Shown here: positions 7,808 through 16,893 of the stretch, piece by piece | How the letters are laid out: each line of letters begins with the position of its first letter | Numbering within the stretch: the first letter of the stretch is position 1 | Origin: JAFALK01 sp042701975 | GTDB lineage: Bacteria > Pseudomonadota > Gammaproteobacteria > Burkholderiales > Burkholderiaceae_C | Direction: 5' to 3' | Assembly (NCBI GenBank): GCA_042701975.1 | Contig: CP170561.1 | Location: 2,852,001-2,916,000 of the forward strand | Length of the DNA stretch: 64,000 nt | The notes under the pieces: generated by a model | The model's input: the letters and a program-made list of their open reading frames with translations, nothing else | What the model was told of the DNA's origin: nothing | Database searches by the model: none | Made by a program: the position numbers and the translations under genes

Positions 7808-8467
7808 TCAGTGGTCGATTCGGGTGCTCAGGGCCAGCGCCTGCGCGCGCTGGAAGGCTGCTTCGAGGCTGCGCGAGAAAGTCGGTGCGTCGAAGAGGCG
7901 TTGGGTGCTGCTGCTGGAGACGAGCCGCCGGCGCAGTGCGTTCAAGCGCGCCGGCACGGCGGCCAGGCCGATGGCCAGGGCCACGTATTCATCGGCATCG
8001 CGGGCGATCAGCTCGGGCAGGGCAGCCGCTTCCAGCAAGCTGGCGGCCATGCGAGCGGGCAGCGGGTGGCCCATCTGGGTCAGGGTGAGCACAGGCAGAC
8101 CCATCCAGAAGGCGTCGCCTGCGGTCGTGCCGGTGTTGTGGGGCAGGGTGTCCAGAAAGAGATCGGCCGCCGCGAAATTGGCGAGGTAGGCCTCGCGCGA
8201 CGTGGGCGCGGCGAAGACCAGCCGCTGCGGATCCAGCCCGAGTCCGCGGGCGCGCTCGCGCAGCTTGGCCGGCGGTTCGTCTTCATCGTCCAGCAGCCAC
8301 AGCACCGAACCCGGCACCGCGCTCAGGATGCTGGCCCAGGCGGCCAAGGTCTCGGCGCTGAGCTTGCAGGGACTGTTGAAGCAGCAGAACACGAATCCCT
8401 GCTCGGGCAGGCCGAGGCTCTTGCGCAGCGGCGCAGTCAGCAGGGCAGCGATCGGGGACTTGTTCAT
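7808..8467 (-). CDS. C-terminal half of a SPINDLY/O-GlcNAc-transferase-like glycosyltransferase (truncated)
   Basis: This 219-residue product aligns by eye with only the second Rossmann half of the GT41 (SPINDLY, O-GlcNAc transferase) catalytic domain. It shows GFVFCCFNSPCKLSAET, then VPGSVLWLLDDEDEPPAKL, RLVFAAP and ADLFLDTLPHNTGTTAGDAF. The usual N-terminal TPR repeats and first catalytic half are absent, and the 84 bases upstream belong to no such domain. I use ATG 8467; TTG 8503 is also in frame. The bases between it and the upstream vWA gene are few, so it may be read through from that gene. It is either a gene remnant or a stand-alone half enzyme; a remnant seems more likely. Confidence 0.6.
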   Translation of the reverse strand: MNKSPIAALLTAPLRKSLGLPEQGFVFCCFNSPCKLSAETLAAWASILSAVPGSVLWLLDDEDEPPAKLRERARGLGLDPQRLVFAAPTSREAYLANFAAADLFLDTLPHNTGTTAGDAFWMGLPVLTLTQMGHPLPARMAASLLEAAALPELIARDADEYVALAIGLAAVPARLNALRRRLVSSSSTQRLFDAPTFSRSLEAAFQRAQALALSTRIDH

Positions 8468-8551
8468 GGCCCAGCCAGTATCCCGGCGAGTGCCCTGCGC
8501 CAAAGCCGCAGAGCGAAGGGTGTTGCGCCGCCAGTTTCTGCGATCAAGCCT

Positions 8552-9952
8552 TCATTTCAGATTCGCCAGCTCCTGCGAAACCAGCCGCACGATCAGCCGG
8601 TCCAACGTGTCCACGCCGTAGTTCTGCACGTCATGCACCGTCTCGCGGCCCGGGCCGCTGGAAGGGTCGGCGGCGTTGGCATAGGTCAGGAAGACGAAGC
8701 GGCCGCCCGTGTACTGCGCGATCTGGCGCTGGATGTACTCGCCCTGCTTGTCCAGGCCGCTGGCGCCCACGCTGAAGATCTTGATGCCCTTGCCCAGCGC
8801 CGTCATCATGCTCTGGTCGTACTGCACGCCGCCGTAGTCGAGGTGCGGCGGGGCGTCGGCCAGCAGCACGACGAGGCGGGTCGCGCCTTCGTTGCGCCAG
8901 CTGATGTTGCGCACCGTGTCGTCCAGGGCTTCGTTCATGGCCTCGGGGTAGTCACCGCCGCCGTCGGCGCGCAGCTGGTTCAGCGCGCGCTGGAAGCCGG
9001 GCACGTCGTTGCTCAGGTCATGCGCCTTGATCAGGAACTCGTCCACCTTGTCGCGGTAGGCCACCAGGCCCAGGCACAGGTCGGGCTGGCTGGGCAGGGC
9101 GCTGATCTGCTTGACGATGCCCTGCAGGCTGGCACGCAGTTTGTCGATCTCATCGTCCATGGAGCCGGTGGCGTCGACGAGGAAGACGAGGTCGAGCCGC
9201 GCACGCTGCGATTGCGTCACGGGCAGGCGCAGCTCCACGGCGCTCTTCTGGCCGCGCTGCAGCTGCGTGGAGGCCTGCTGGCCGGCTTTGCGGGCGGTGA
9301 TGTCGTAACGCTCTGAATGAGCGGGGTCGAAGGCGTCCGGATGCAGCCAGACGCGGCCGGCCGTGTCGGTGCGTGCCCACGTGGTGACGCCGGCCTGGGA
9401 ACGCACGGCCACTTCCGCGTCGGCCACGCCGTGGCCTCGGGCGTCCTTCACTTGCAGCAAGTAGCGCTCGCGGATGTCGCGCTCGCGGTGCTCGACCTGG
9501 GTGCGGGCGCGGAAAGCGAGGTACTCGCCGAAGTCCGCGTTGTCGTCGACCAGGCCGGCCGTCACGATCTGGGCGGGCTGTTGCCGATGATCCAGGGCTG
9601 CGGCGGGTGCAGGCGCCTTGATGGAAATTTCCGGCGCCGGAACGTAGGCGGGCGGGGCGATTGCGACGTCGGCGCGCAGGGCGGTCGAACCCGTTGCGCG
9701 GACTTCCCTGGCAGCATCGGGCTCGGGCCTGATCACCGGGCGGCTGCGGCCCTGCTCGCGCTGGACCTGCGCGTTGGGCACGATGCGCGTCTGCACGGGC
9801 CGCTTGCAGTCGTAGGCGCTGGGTGGGCGGAAATCGGGCGGGGCCTGGACCTTGGTTTGCGGGTCGTCCGTTTCCGGCTTGACATAGCGCTGCGCCTGGC
9901 TGGGCAAGGCAAGGGTGGTGCACAGCAGGGCGAGGATGGCGCGCTGGAACAT
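8552..9952 (-). CDS. Secreted von Willebrand factor A domain protein
   Basis: A 466-residue protein with an N-terminal signal peptide (FQRAILALLCTTLALPSQAQ). A proline-rich, probably unstructured part follows to about residue 130, then a region with a carboxypeptidase-regulatory-like or Ig-like pattern (VKDARGHGVADAEVAV, about 170-230). A C-terminal vWA domain (about 250-440) has the metal-ion site LVFLVDATGSMDDEI and ADGGGDYPEAM. It should bind a protein ligand outside the cytoplasm; the partner is unknown. RBS AGGAGAG lies upstream of the ATG. It diverges from an ECF sigma factor across a 118-base spacer containing a 23-bp inverted repeat. Confidence 0.8.
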   Translation of the reverse strand: MFQRAILALLCTTLALPSQAQRYVKPETDDPQTKVQAPPDFRPPSAYDCKRPVQTRIVPNAQVQREQGRSRPVIRPEPDAAREVRATGSTALRADVAIAPPAYVPAPEISIKAPAPAAALDHRQQPAQIVTAGLVDDNADFGEYLAFRARTQVEHRERDIRERYLLQVKDARGHGVADAEVAVRSQAGVTTWARTDTAGRVWLHPDAFDPAHSERYDITARKAGQQASTQLQRGQKSAVELRLPVTQSQRARLDLVFLVDATGSMDDEIDKLRASLQGIVKQISALPSQPDLCLGLVAYRDKVDEFLIKAHDLSNDVPGFQRALNQLRADGGGDYPEAMNEALDDTVRNISWRNEGATRLVVLLADAPPHLDYGGVQYDQSMMTALGKGIKIFSVGASGLDKQGEYIQRQIAQYTGGRFVFLTYANAADPSSGPGRETVHDVQNYGVDTLDRLIVRLVSQELANLK

Positions 9953-10005
9953 GAGGCTCTCCTGAGAGTGGCGGGTGAGAGCTGGTACGGCGCAGACCGA
10001 GCAAC

Positions 10006-10028
10006 GGGGTTAAAAGATTTTTGACCCC
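10006..10028. promoter_or_regulatory. 23-bp inverted repeat, candidate operator in a divergent promoter
   Basis: Arms GGGGTTAAAA (10006-10015) and TTTTGACCCC (10019-10028) are complementary at 9 of 10 positions around a 3-base centre. It is AT-rich inside a GC-rich genome and lies between the divergent vWA gene (start 9952) and the sigma-factor gene (start 10071), so it is a likely protein-binding site serving one or both promoters. Confidence 0.5.
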
Positions 10029-10070
10029 ATTTGCCCGCCTCGCGCGTATGGGCATGGTCACAATCGCGCC

Positions 10071-10688
10071 ATGCCCGTGGCCCCCGACATGCCCGACGAC
10101 GATCTGATGCTGGCCTATGCACGCGGCGATGCCGCCGCTTTCGAGCATCTCTATGCCCGCCACGAGGCCGGGCTGTACCGCTTTGTGCGCCGCCTGCTGG
10201 GCGCGCGCTTTACCGCCCAGGTCGACGAGGTGTTCCAGGAGTGCTGGCTGCGCATCATTGCGGCGCGGGAGAGCTTTGCAGCAGGTTCCGGCCCAAGCCG
10301 CTGGCGCGCCTGGGCCTACACCATCGCCCACAACGCGGCGATGGACCGCCTGCGCGGCAGCGGCCGCGAGGTGCAGCTTGACGGCGGCGACGATGACGAG
10401 CCGGGCCTGGACTGGCTGCAGGCCCAGCTGGGCCATGCCGCCCCGGCCGCCGAGGAAGACGCTTTCTGGCGCGCTGCCGGCCAGCAGATGCTGCACTGCC
10501 TGGACGAGCTGCCGGCCGAGCAGCGCGCGGCCTTCTTGCTGCACTACGAAGACGGAGACACGCTTGAAGGCCTGGCCACGCGCCTGGGCCTGGCCTTCGA
10601 GACGGCCAAGAGCCGGCTGCGCTACGCGCTCAAGAAGCTGCGGCACTGCATGCGGCACTACCTCGTGGACATGGAGGTGGGGGCATGA
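10071..10688 (+). CDS. ECF-type RNA polymerase sigma factor
   Basis: A 205-residue sigma-70 family protein with only regions 2 and 4, as expected for an extracytoplasmic-function sigma factor. Region 2 (about 10-90) includes AFEHLYARHEAGLYRFV, VFQECWLRI and AWAYTIAHNAAMDRLR. Region 4 (about 135-195) has LDELPAEQRAAFLLHYEDGDTLEGLA and FETAKSRLRYALKKLRHCM. An ATG at 10089 is an alternative start. The stop overlaps the start of the next gene by 4 bases, the usual arrangement for a sigma factor and its membrane regulator. The target regulon is not known. Confidence 0.88.
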   Translation: MPVAPDMPDDDLMLAYARGDAAAFEHLYARHEAGLYRFVRRLLGARFTAQVDEVFQECWLRIIAARESFAAGSGPSRWRAWAYTIAHNAAMDRLRGSGREVQLDGGDDDEPGLDWLQAQLGHAAPAAEEDAFWRAAGQQMLHCLDELPAEQRAAFLLHYEDGDTLEGLATRLGLAFETAKSRLRYALKKLRHCMRHYLVDMEVGA

Positions 10689-11737
10689 GCGATCGTCGAG
10701 AAGACCCGTGGCGCGATGCCCGCTTCAAGAAGGCGCTGGACAGCGCGCCCGATCTGGCCGAGCGGCCTGCGGATGCGGTACGCGAGGCGATCCTGAGCAA
10801 GGCGCGGGCGACAGCGGCACAGGCTGCAGCCGCCAAGGCTGCGCCGCAGCGCAAGCGCAATGCCTGGTGGTCGCTGGGCCTGCCGTGGAATTCCGCGCTG
10901 GGGACGGTGGCGGTGGTGTGCCTGGTCTCGGTGCTGTGGTGGCGCGAGGAGCTGCCCAGGCAGGCGGATGAAGCCGCGCCCGCGCCCGCGCCGACCAAGC
11001 TGGAGCCAAAGCCTGAAGCCGCCGCGCGTGACCAGGTGGAGGCCAAAGCCAAGGCGCAAGCCGAAGCCGACGCCGTGCGCAGGGAGCGCGCCGCCGAGTC
11101 GGAAAAGAAGCTCCAGCGACCGCGTCCGACGCTCGACAGTGCTGCGCCTGCGCTGAAGCCGATCCAGCCGCCGGTGGTTCAGGAAGTTTCGCCGCCGAGT
11201 CCGGCGCCGATGGTGGCCATCGTGCCGGCGCCCGCTGCGCCTGCCAAGGCGACCGTGGCCGCGCCGCCGCCTCTGCAGGCCAATATCGCTGCGTCGATGC
11301 AGGCGCCGGCACTGCCGCCGCCGGCGCCCGCCGCCGTTGCCGTGCCGGCGCCGGCAGCGGAGCCCAAGGCCACCGTAGCGCGGCGGTCTTCGGATGCCGT
11401 CCTCGAGACCATCACCGTCACCGGCCAACGCATTGCCGCTGTCGTGGCATGGACGAAGCTGCGCGTGCGCACGTCTGCCGGCCCAGTGCTTCTGGCCAAC
11501 GATGAGCTGTCGGCCAGTGGGCAGATCCTGTTGCAGCAGCAACTGCGCGAACAGCGCGAGTTGCGATATTCGGCGGACCGGTCCACCGCCTCAGGTGCGG
11601 TCACCTCGGCCCCAACGCGACCACCGGGGCTGGTGGTGGAAGTGCTGGACGGCGACCAGCTTGTCGGCCAGTTGGTCCTGACCGAGGGCGAGCTGCGCCA
11701 GCAGCTCGAGGCAGCCCTGGCTTCCAAGCCCCGATAA
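10685..11737 (+). CDS. Single-pass membrane protein, putative anti-sigma partner of the ECF factor
   Basis: A 350-residue protein with a short cytoplasmic N-terminus (about 1-60, DPWRDARFKKALDSAPDLAERP), one membrane helix (about 67-86, ALGTVAVVCLVSVLWW) and a long Ala/Pro/Lys-rich linker. A C-terminal domain of about 100 residues begins near RRSSDAVLETITVTGQ. I do not recognise a named anti-sigma zinc motif (HxxxCxxC). The call rests on position: ATGA overlap with the sigma-factor gene, and a cytoplasmic head plus one helix. The C-terminal domain, probably periplasmic, could contact the neighbouring vWA protein. Function is inference. Confidence 0.6.
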   Translation: MSDRREDPWRDARFKKALDSAPDLAERPADAVREAILSKARATAAQAAAAKAAPQRKRNAWWSLGLPWNSALGTVAVVCLVSVLWWREELPRQADEAAPAPAPTKLEPKPEAAARDQVEAKAKAQAEADAVRRERAAESEKKLQRPRPTLDSAAPALKPIQPPVVQEVSPPSPAPMVAIVPAPAAPAKATVAAPPPLQANIAASMQAPALPPPAPAAVAVPAPAAEPKATVARRSSDAVLETITVTGQRIAAVVAWTKLRVRTSAGPVLLANDELSASGQILLQQQLREQRELRYSADRSTASGAVTSAPTRPPGLVVEVLDGDQLVGQLVLTEGELRQQLEAALASKPR

Positions 11738-11828
11738 CCCCCCGGTTTCCCCCTCTCATCCGCCTTAAGTTTCCGGTCCTCGGACAGAACAATGCTCTCA
11801 CGGGTAACCCTGCCCATTCAGCGTTGTC

Positions 11829-13028
11829 ATGGCCGAAGCACAAGCACAAGACAGAAATCTGCCGGCCTCGGCCAAGAAGATCAAACGATCTCGGGACGAG
11901 GGCCAGCTGCCGCGTTCGCGGGATCTGGTGCATTTCGGCGTGATGCTGGCCGCCGGTATGGTGTTGGCCTTCGGCGGCAGCCTGATCGTGGACAAGCTGC
12001 AGCACCTGATGTCGGCCGGCCTGACCTTCAACGCCGTGACGATCGGGCGCGAGGGCGCGATGGGCGACCGGCTCGGCTCGCTCACCCTGGAGTTCATGAC
12101 CGTGCTGGTGCCCGTGTGCGGCGTGCTGGTCGCGGCGGCGGTGCTTGCCAATCTGGCCCTGGGAGGCTGGAACTGGACCTGGAAGCCGCTGATGCCCACG
12201 TTCACGCACCTGAACCCGCTCAACGGCCTGGGTCGCATGTTCACCGGCGCCGGCCTGGGCCAGGCGCTCAAGGCCGTGGCGCTGGCCCTGGTGCTGGGCG
12301 TGGTGGGCGCGATGGTGCTCAAGGACCGCATGGCCAGCTACGTGGGCATCATGTCCGTGCCGCTGCCTCAGGCGCTGGCCTACGCGGGCCACCAGCTGAT
12401 GGGCGGCCTGCTGTTCCTCGGCATCGCGCTGGCGGTGTTCGCCGGCATTGACGTGCCCCTGCAGCGCACGATCTACCTGCGCCGCCTGCGCATGACGCGC
12501 GAGGAAGTGAAGCAGGAAATGAAGGACAACGAAGGCTCGCCCGAGGTGCGCCAGCGCATCCGCGCCAAGATGCGCCAGATGGCCCGCAACCGCATGCTGG
12601 CTGCCGTGCCCAAGGCCGACCTGGTCGTGATGAACCCGACCCACTACGCCGTGGCGCTCAGTTATGTCGAGGGCAAGATGGGCGCGCCCAAGGTCGTGGC
12701 CAAGGGCGCCGACCTGCTGGCCTTGAAGATCCGCGACATCGCCAAGGACTCCAAGGTGCCGGTGCTGCAGTCGCCCGTGCTGGCGCGCGCGCTCTACGCC
12801 CACGCCAAGCTGGATCACGAGATCCCGGCCGCGCTGTTCACGGCCGTGGCGCAGGTGCTGGCCTATGTCTACCAGCTCAAGGCCGCCCTGGCCGGCCGCG
12901 GCCGCGTGCCCGATGTGCCGACGCCGGTGGTGCCGCCGGAGCTGGACCCGCACAACAAGCCGAAGGTGGCCGAAGACGCCGACCTCTTCGAAGATGACGT
13001 CGCCACGCGGGAGGGCGCTGAACAATGA
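11829..13028 (+). CDS. flhB: Flagellar type III export protein FlhB
   Basis: FlhB is 399 residues and switches the flagellar export apparatus from rod/hook to filament substrates after self-cleavage. The N-terminus has the family pattern QDRNLPASAKKIKRSRDEGQ. Four membrane helices occupy about 30-210. The cytoplasmic domain carries the autocleavage motif Asn269-Pro270-Thr271-His272 in VVMNPTHYAVAL, the same numbering as in E. coli. The tail is slightly extended. Its stop overlaps the flhA start (ATGA). Upstream (11738-11828) I found no convincing sigma-28 or FlhDC site. Confidence 0.97.
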   Translation: MAEAQAQDRNLPASAKKIKRSRDEGQLPRSRDLVHFGVMLAAGMVLAFGGSLIVDKLQHLMSAGLTFNAVTIGREGAMGDRLGSLTLEFMTVLVPVCGVLVAAAVLANLALGGWNWTWKPLMPTFTHLNPLNGLGRMFTGAGLGQALKAVALALVLGVVGAMVLKDRMASYVGIMSVPLPQALAYAGHQLMGGLLFLGIALAVFAGIDVPLQRTIYLRRLRMTREEVKQEMKDNEGSPEVRQRIRAKMRQMARNRMLAAVPKADLVVMNPTHYAVALSYVEGKMGAPKVVAKGADLLALKIRDIAKDSKVPVLQSPVLARALYAHAKLDHEIPAALFTAVAQVLAYVYQLKAALAGRGRVPDVPTPVVPPELDPHNKPKVAEDADLFEDDVATREGAEQ

Positions 13029-15130
13029 ACGAGCTGATCGCCCGCGTGCAGACTGCGCTCGGCCCGCGCCGCCAGGTGATTGCGGCGCTGGGTGCACCCA
13101 TCGCCGTGCTGATGGTGCTGGCCATGATGGTCCTGCCCTTGCCGCCGCTGATGCTGGACCTGCTGTTCAGCTTCAACATCGCGATGGCGGTGATGGTGAT
13201 GATGGTGGCGGCGCACATGATCAAGCCGCTGGACTTCGCGGCCTTCCCGACGGTGCTGCTGCTCACCACGCTGATGCGGCTTTCGCTCAACGTGGCTTCC
13301 ACGCGCGTGGTGCTGCTGGAAGGCCACACGGGCACGGCAGCGGCGGGCCATGTGATCGAGTCCTTCGGCCACTTCCTGATCGGTGGGAACTTCGCGGTCG
13401 GCCTGATCGTGTTCGCGATCCTGGTGGTGATCAACTTCATCGTGGTGACCAAGGGTGCGGAACGCATCGCCGAAGTCGGCGCACGTTTCACCCTGGATGC
13501 GATGCCCGGCAAGCAAATGGCGGTGGACGCCGACCTGAATGCCGGCCTGATCAACGAGGCCGAGGCCAAGCGCCGCCGCGCCGAGCTGGGCGACGAGGCC
13601 GACTTCTTCGGCTCCATGGACGGTGCCAGCAAGTTCGTGCGCGGCGACGCCGTGGCCGGCATGCTGATCCTGGTAATCAACGTGATCGGCGGGCTGATCA
13701 TCGGCATTGCGCAGCACGGCCTCTCGCCGAGCCAGGCGGCCGACAGCTACATCCTGCTGGCGGTGGGCGATGCGCTGGTGGCGCAGGTGCCGGCGCTGCT
13801 GATCTCGGTCTCGGCGGCGATGGTGGTTTCGCGCGTGGGTTCGGACAAGGACATCGGCACGCAGATCGGCCGGCAGGTCTTCGGTTCGGCCAAGAGCCTG
13901 GCCATCACCGCTGGCGTGGTGGGCGTGCTGGGCGTCATCCCGGGCATGCCGCACTTCGTCTTCCTGCTGATCGCCGCGATCTTGGGCTACGGCGCGTGGA
14001 TGCAGAAGGAGCGCGAGCGCAAGGCTGAAGAGGCGGCCAAGATCGCGGCCAAGCAGGCCGCGTCGCCGGCCACGCCCGAAGCGGGCTCGGAGGCCAGCTG
14101 GGACGACCTCGTGCCCATCGACGTGCTGGGCCTGGAGGTGGGCTACCGCCTGATCAGCCTGGTGGACAAGAACCGTGGCGGCGATCTGCTTTCGCGCATC
14201 AAGGGCGTGCGGCGCAAGTTCGCGCAGGAGGTGGGTTTCCTGCCGCCGGCCGTGCACATCCGCGACAACCTCGAGCTGCGCCCGAGCCAGTACCGCATCC
14301 AGCTGCGCGGCGCCGTGGTGGGCGAGGGCGAGGCTTTCCCGGGCCTGTGGTTGGCCATCAACCCCGGCCAGGCCACGCACAAGCTGATCGGCACCCAGAC
14401 CAAGGATCCGGCTTTCGGCCTGCCGGCGGTGTGGATCGAGGAGCGCCAGCGGGAGATGGCCCAAATGAATGGATTTACGGTCGTTGATTGCTCGACCGTG
14501 GTGGCCACCCATCTTTCACACTTGATGCATGTCCATGCTGCCAAGTTGCTTGGCCGCGTGGAGACCCAATCCTTGGTCGATCACCTGACCAAGCTGGCCC
14601 CGAAACTGATCGAAGACGTGATTCCCAAGATGGTCGGCACCGCCACCTTGCAACGTGTCCTGCAGCTCTTGCTGGAGGAAGGCGTGCACATCCGCGACAT
14701 GCGTTCCATCGTGGAGACGCTGTCGGAGGCTGCCGGCCTGAACATCACCGACCCGATGGAGCTTGCGCGCCGTGTCCGCGTGACGCTGGCCCCAGCCATC
14801 GTCCAGCAGATCTACGGCCCGACCAAGGAGCTGGACGTGATCGCCCTGGAGCCCGAGCTCGAACGCCTGATCACGCAGGCCCTGAACAGCCCCGCCGGCG
14901 CCGCCCTCGATCCGGGCGTGGCCGACACGCTCACGCAGAGCGCCGCCCACACCACCCAACGGCAGGAGGAGCGCGGCGTGCCGGCCACGCTGCTCGTGCC
15001 GGACCTGATCCGCGCGCCGATGGCGCGGCTCCTGCGCCGCTCGGCGCCGCGCCTGAAGGTGCTCTCGCACAGCGAGATCCCTGAGACCCACACCATCCGC
15101 ATCGGCTCCATCATCGGAGGCACAGCATGA
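13025..15130 (+). CDS. flhA: Flagellar type III export protein FlhA
   Basis: FlhA is 701 residues and is the largest export-gate component, forming a nonameric ring that receives chaperone-substrate complexes and couples proton flow to export. About eight membrane helices fill residues 20-330, with the conserved FHIPEP-type cytoplasmic loop between helices 4 and 5 (GKQMAVDADLNAGLINEAEAKRR, about 158-180). The C-terminal cytoplasmic domain (about 360-700) includes DNLELRPSQYRIQLRG and VLSHSEIPETHTIR. It overlaps both flhB upstream and flhF downstream by 4 bases, so translation is coupled. Confidence 0.97.
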   Translation: MNELIARVQTALGPRRQVIAALGAPIAVLMVLAMMVLPLPPLMLDLLFSFNIAMAVMVMMVAAHMIKPLDFAAFPTVLLLTTLMRLSLNVASTRVVLLEGHTGTAAAGHVIESFGHFLIGGNFAVGLIVFAILVVINFIVVTKGAERIAEVGARFTLDAMPGKQMAVDADLNAGLINEAEAKRRRAELGDEADFFGSMDGASKFVRGDAVAGMLILVINVIGGLIIGIAQHGLSPSQAADSYILLAVGDALVAQVPALLISVSAAMVVSRVGSDKDIGTQIGRQVFGSAKSLAITAGVVGVLGVIPGMPHFVFLLIAAILGYGAWMQKERERKAEEAAKIAAKQAASPATPEAGSEASWDDLVPIDVLGLEVGYRLISLVDKNRGGDLLSRIKGVRRKFAQEVGFLPPAVHIRDNLELRPSQYRIQLRGAVVGEGEAFPGLWLAINPGQATHKLIGTQTKDPAFGLPAVWIEERQREMAQMNGFTVVDCSTVVATHLSHLMHVHAAKLLGRVETQSLVDHLTKLAPKLIEDVIPKMVGTATLQRVLQLLLEEGVHIRDMRSIVETLSEAAGLNITDPMELARRVRVTLAPAIVQQIYGPTKELDVIALEPELERLITQALNSPAGAALDPGVADTLTQSAAHTTQRQEERGVPATLLVPDLIRAPMARLLRRSAPRLKVLSHSEIPETHTIRIGSIIGGTA

Positions 15131-16875
15131 ACTACCGCCGCTTTACCGCCCGCTCTTCCCGCGAGGCGCTGCAACTCGTCAAGCTGGCCTTCGGGGACGA
15201 TGCCGTCGTGCTCTCCAACAAGAAGGTCGCCGAGGGCGTCGAGGTGCTGGCCATGGCCCCCGAAGGCTTTGCGCAGATCGAGAAAGCGGCGTCCCGCGCG
15301 CCGCGCGCTCCGCAGCCGGCCTACGAACCCGCGCCGCAGTTCGCCGTACCGACCCAGCCTGCACAGCCGCACAAGAAGAGCTTTGCCGAGCGCGCCGGCC
15401 TGCGCCGCGATCCGGGCTTCGGCCCTGACGATGCGATGGCCGATGCCCGCGCCGATCTGCGCGCCGGCCCGCGCGACAGCGTCGGCGAAGACGTGCAGAC
15501 CCTGGCGATGAGCACACTCTCCTTCCAGGACTACGTGCGTGAGCGCGTGCTCAAGCGCCGCAAGGCCGACATCGAAGGCCGCGCCGACCCGGTCGTGCAG
15601 GCCGCGCCGAAAGCCAAGCCGGCTTCGCAAGACAGCGTGGCCACGATTGCCGAAGCCCGCCGTCAGCGTGCCGAGGCCGCGCTCAAGGCCATGCAACCGC
15701 GCCGCAAGGCCGAGGCCGAACCGGCACCGATGCTGCAGCCGCAGATCCAGGCCACGCCGGCCCGCCGTGCCCCGCCGGTGCTGCGTGACGAGATCCGCAT
15801 CGCCAAGCCCGCAGCTGCCGCTGCCGTGGCGAGCACCGCGCCCGCGCGCCGCACCGAGCCGACCCTGGGCGAAGCGCCGCAGCTGGCCGCCGCCGGTGCC
15901 GAGTTGCCGCACCGCGGTCCGCGCGAGCAACAGGACATGATGCGCGAGCTGCGAGCCATGAAGGGCATGATCGAAGAGCGCTTCGGCGCCCTGGCCTTCA
16001 TGGAAAAGCTGCAGCGCCAGCCGGTGCAGGCGCGCCTGACCCAACGTCTGCTGGAGTGTGGCTTCTCGCCGGCCCTGGTGCGCAAGCTGGTCGACGGCTG
16101 CCCGGCCGATCTGGCCAGCGTGGGTGGCGACGAGAATGCGTGGGCTTCACATGTGCTGGCCCGCAATGTCGCCACCGACGAAGGCCAGCCGGCCCTGGAA
16201 GAGCAGGGCGGCGTGTTCGCCCTGATCGGCTCCACCGGCGTGGGCAAGACCACCAGCACGGCCAAGCTCGCTGCCGCCTTCGCACAGCGTTATGGCGCGG
16301 CGCAACTGGGCCTGATCACACTGGACGCCTACCGTGTCGGCGCGCACGAGCAACTGCGCGCCTACGGCCGCATCCTGGGCGTGCCCGTGCACACGGCACA
16401 TGACCGCAGCTCGCTGGAAGACCTGCTGGAGCTGTTGTCGGCCAAGAAGATGATCCTGATCGACACGGCAGGCATGGCCCAGCGCGACACGCGCACGGCC
16501 GAGCTGCTGGACATGGTCAAGCACGCAAGCATCCGCAAGCTGCTGGTGGTGAATGCCGCCCAGCAGGGCGAGACGATCGAGGACGTTGTGCTCTCTTGGC
16601 GTGGCGTCGACTGCCACGGCGTGGTGCTCTCCAAGATCGACGAGGCCGTGAAGCTGGCCCCGGCGCTGGACGCGATCATCCGCCACAAGCTGCGCATCGT
16701 CGGCGTGGCCAACGGCCAGCGCGTGCCGGAAGACTGGCACCGCCTCTCGAGCCAGGCCCTGGTGCAACGTGCGCTCAAGGTCAACCCGGGCGGCGCCTGG
16801 CGCATGGACAACGCGGACGTGAGCCTGCTGTTCGCCGGCGCACCCGTGCAGGACATCGCCAGCAGCGTGCACTGA
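15127..16875 (+). CDS. flhF: Signal-recognition-type GTPase FlhF
   Basis: FlhF is 582 residues, long for the family because of a ~270-residue Ala/Pro/Lys/Arg-rich middle region. It is an SRP-family GTPase that controls where, and how many, flagella form. The B domain is at the start (NYRRFTARSSREALQLVKLAFGDDAVVLSNKKV). The NG domain begins near residue 300, with P-loop GSTGVGKTT at 368-376, LDAYRVGAHEQLRAYG, DTAGM and SKIDEAVKL as the guanine-specificity motif. GGAGG lies 10 bases before the ATG, and the start overlaps flhA. The FlhG-like protein that should regulate it is next. Confidence 0.96.
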   Translation: MNYRRFTARSSREALQLVKLAFGDDAVVLSNKKVAEGVEVLAMAPEGFAQIEKAASRAPRAPQPAYEPAPQFAVPTQPAQPHKKSFAERAGLRRDPGFGPDDAMADARADLRAGPRDSVGEDVQTLAMSTLSFQDYVRERVLKRRKADIEGRADPVVQAAPKAKPASQDSVATIAEARRQRAEAALKAMQPRRKAEAEPAPMLQPQIQATPARRAPPVLRDEIRIAKPAAAAAVASTAPARRTEPTLGEAPQLAAAGAELPHRGPREQQDMMRELRAMKGMIEERFGALAFMEKLQRQPVQARLTQRLLECGFSPALVRKLVDGCPADLASVGGDENAWASHVLARNVATDEGQPALEEQGGVFALIGSTGVGKTTSTAKLAAAFAQRYGAAQLGLITLDAYRVGAHEQLRAYGRILGVPVHTAHDRSSLEDLLELLSAKKMILIDTAGMAQRDTRTAELLDMVKHASIRKLLVVNAAQQGETIEDVVLSWRGVDCHGVVLSKIDEAVKLAPALDAIIRHKLRIVGVANGQRVPEDWHRLSSQALVQRALKVNPGGAWRMDNADVSLLFAGAPVQDIASSVH

Positions 16876-16893
16876 AAGAACGGGGCTGTACCG

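Noticed and set aside
11762..11800. TTAAGTTT upstream of flhB resembling a sigma-28 -35
   Set aside because: The sequence 11 bases downstream (ACAGAACA) does not match GCCGATAA.
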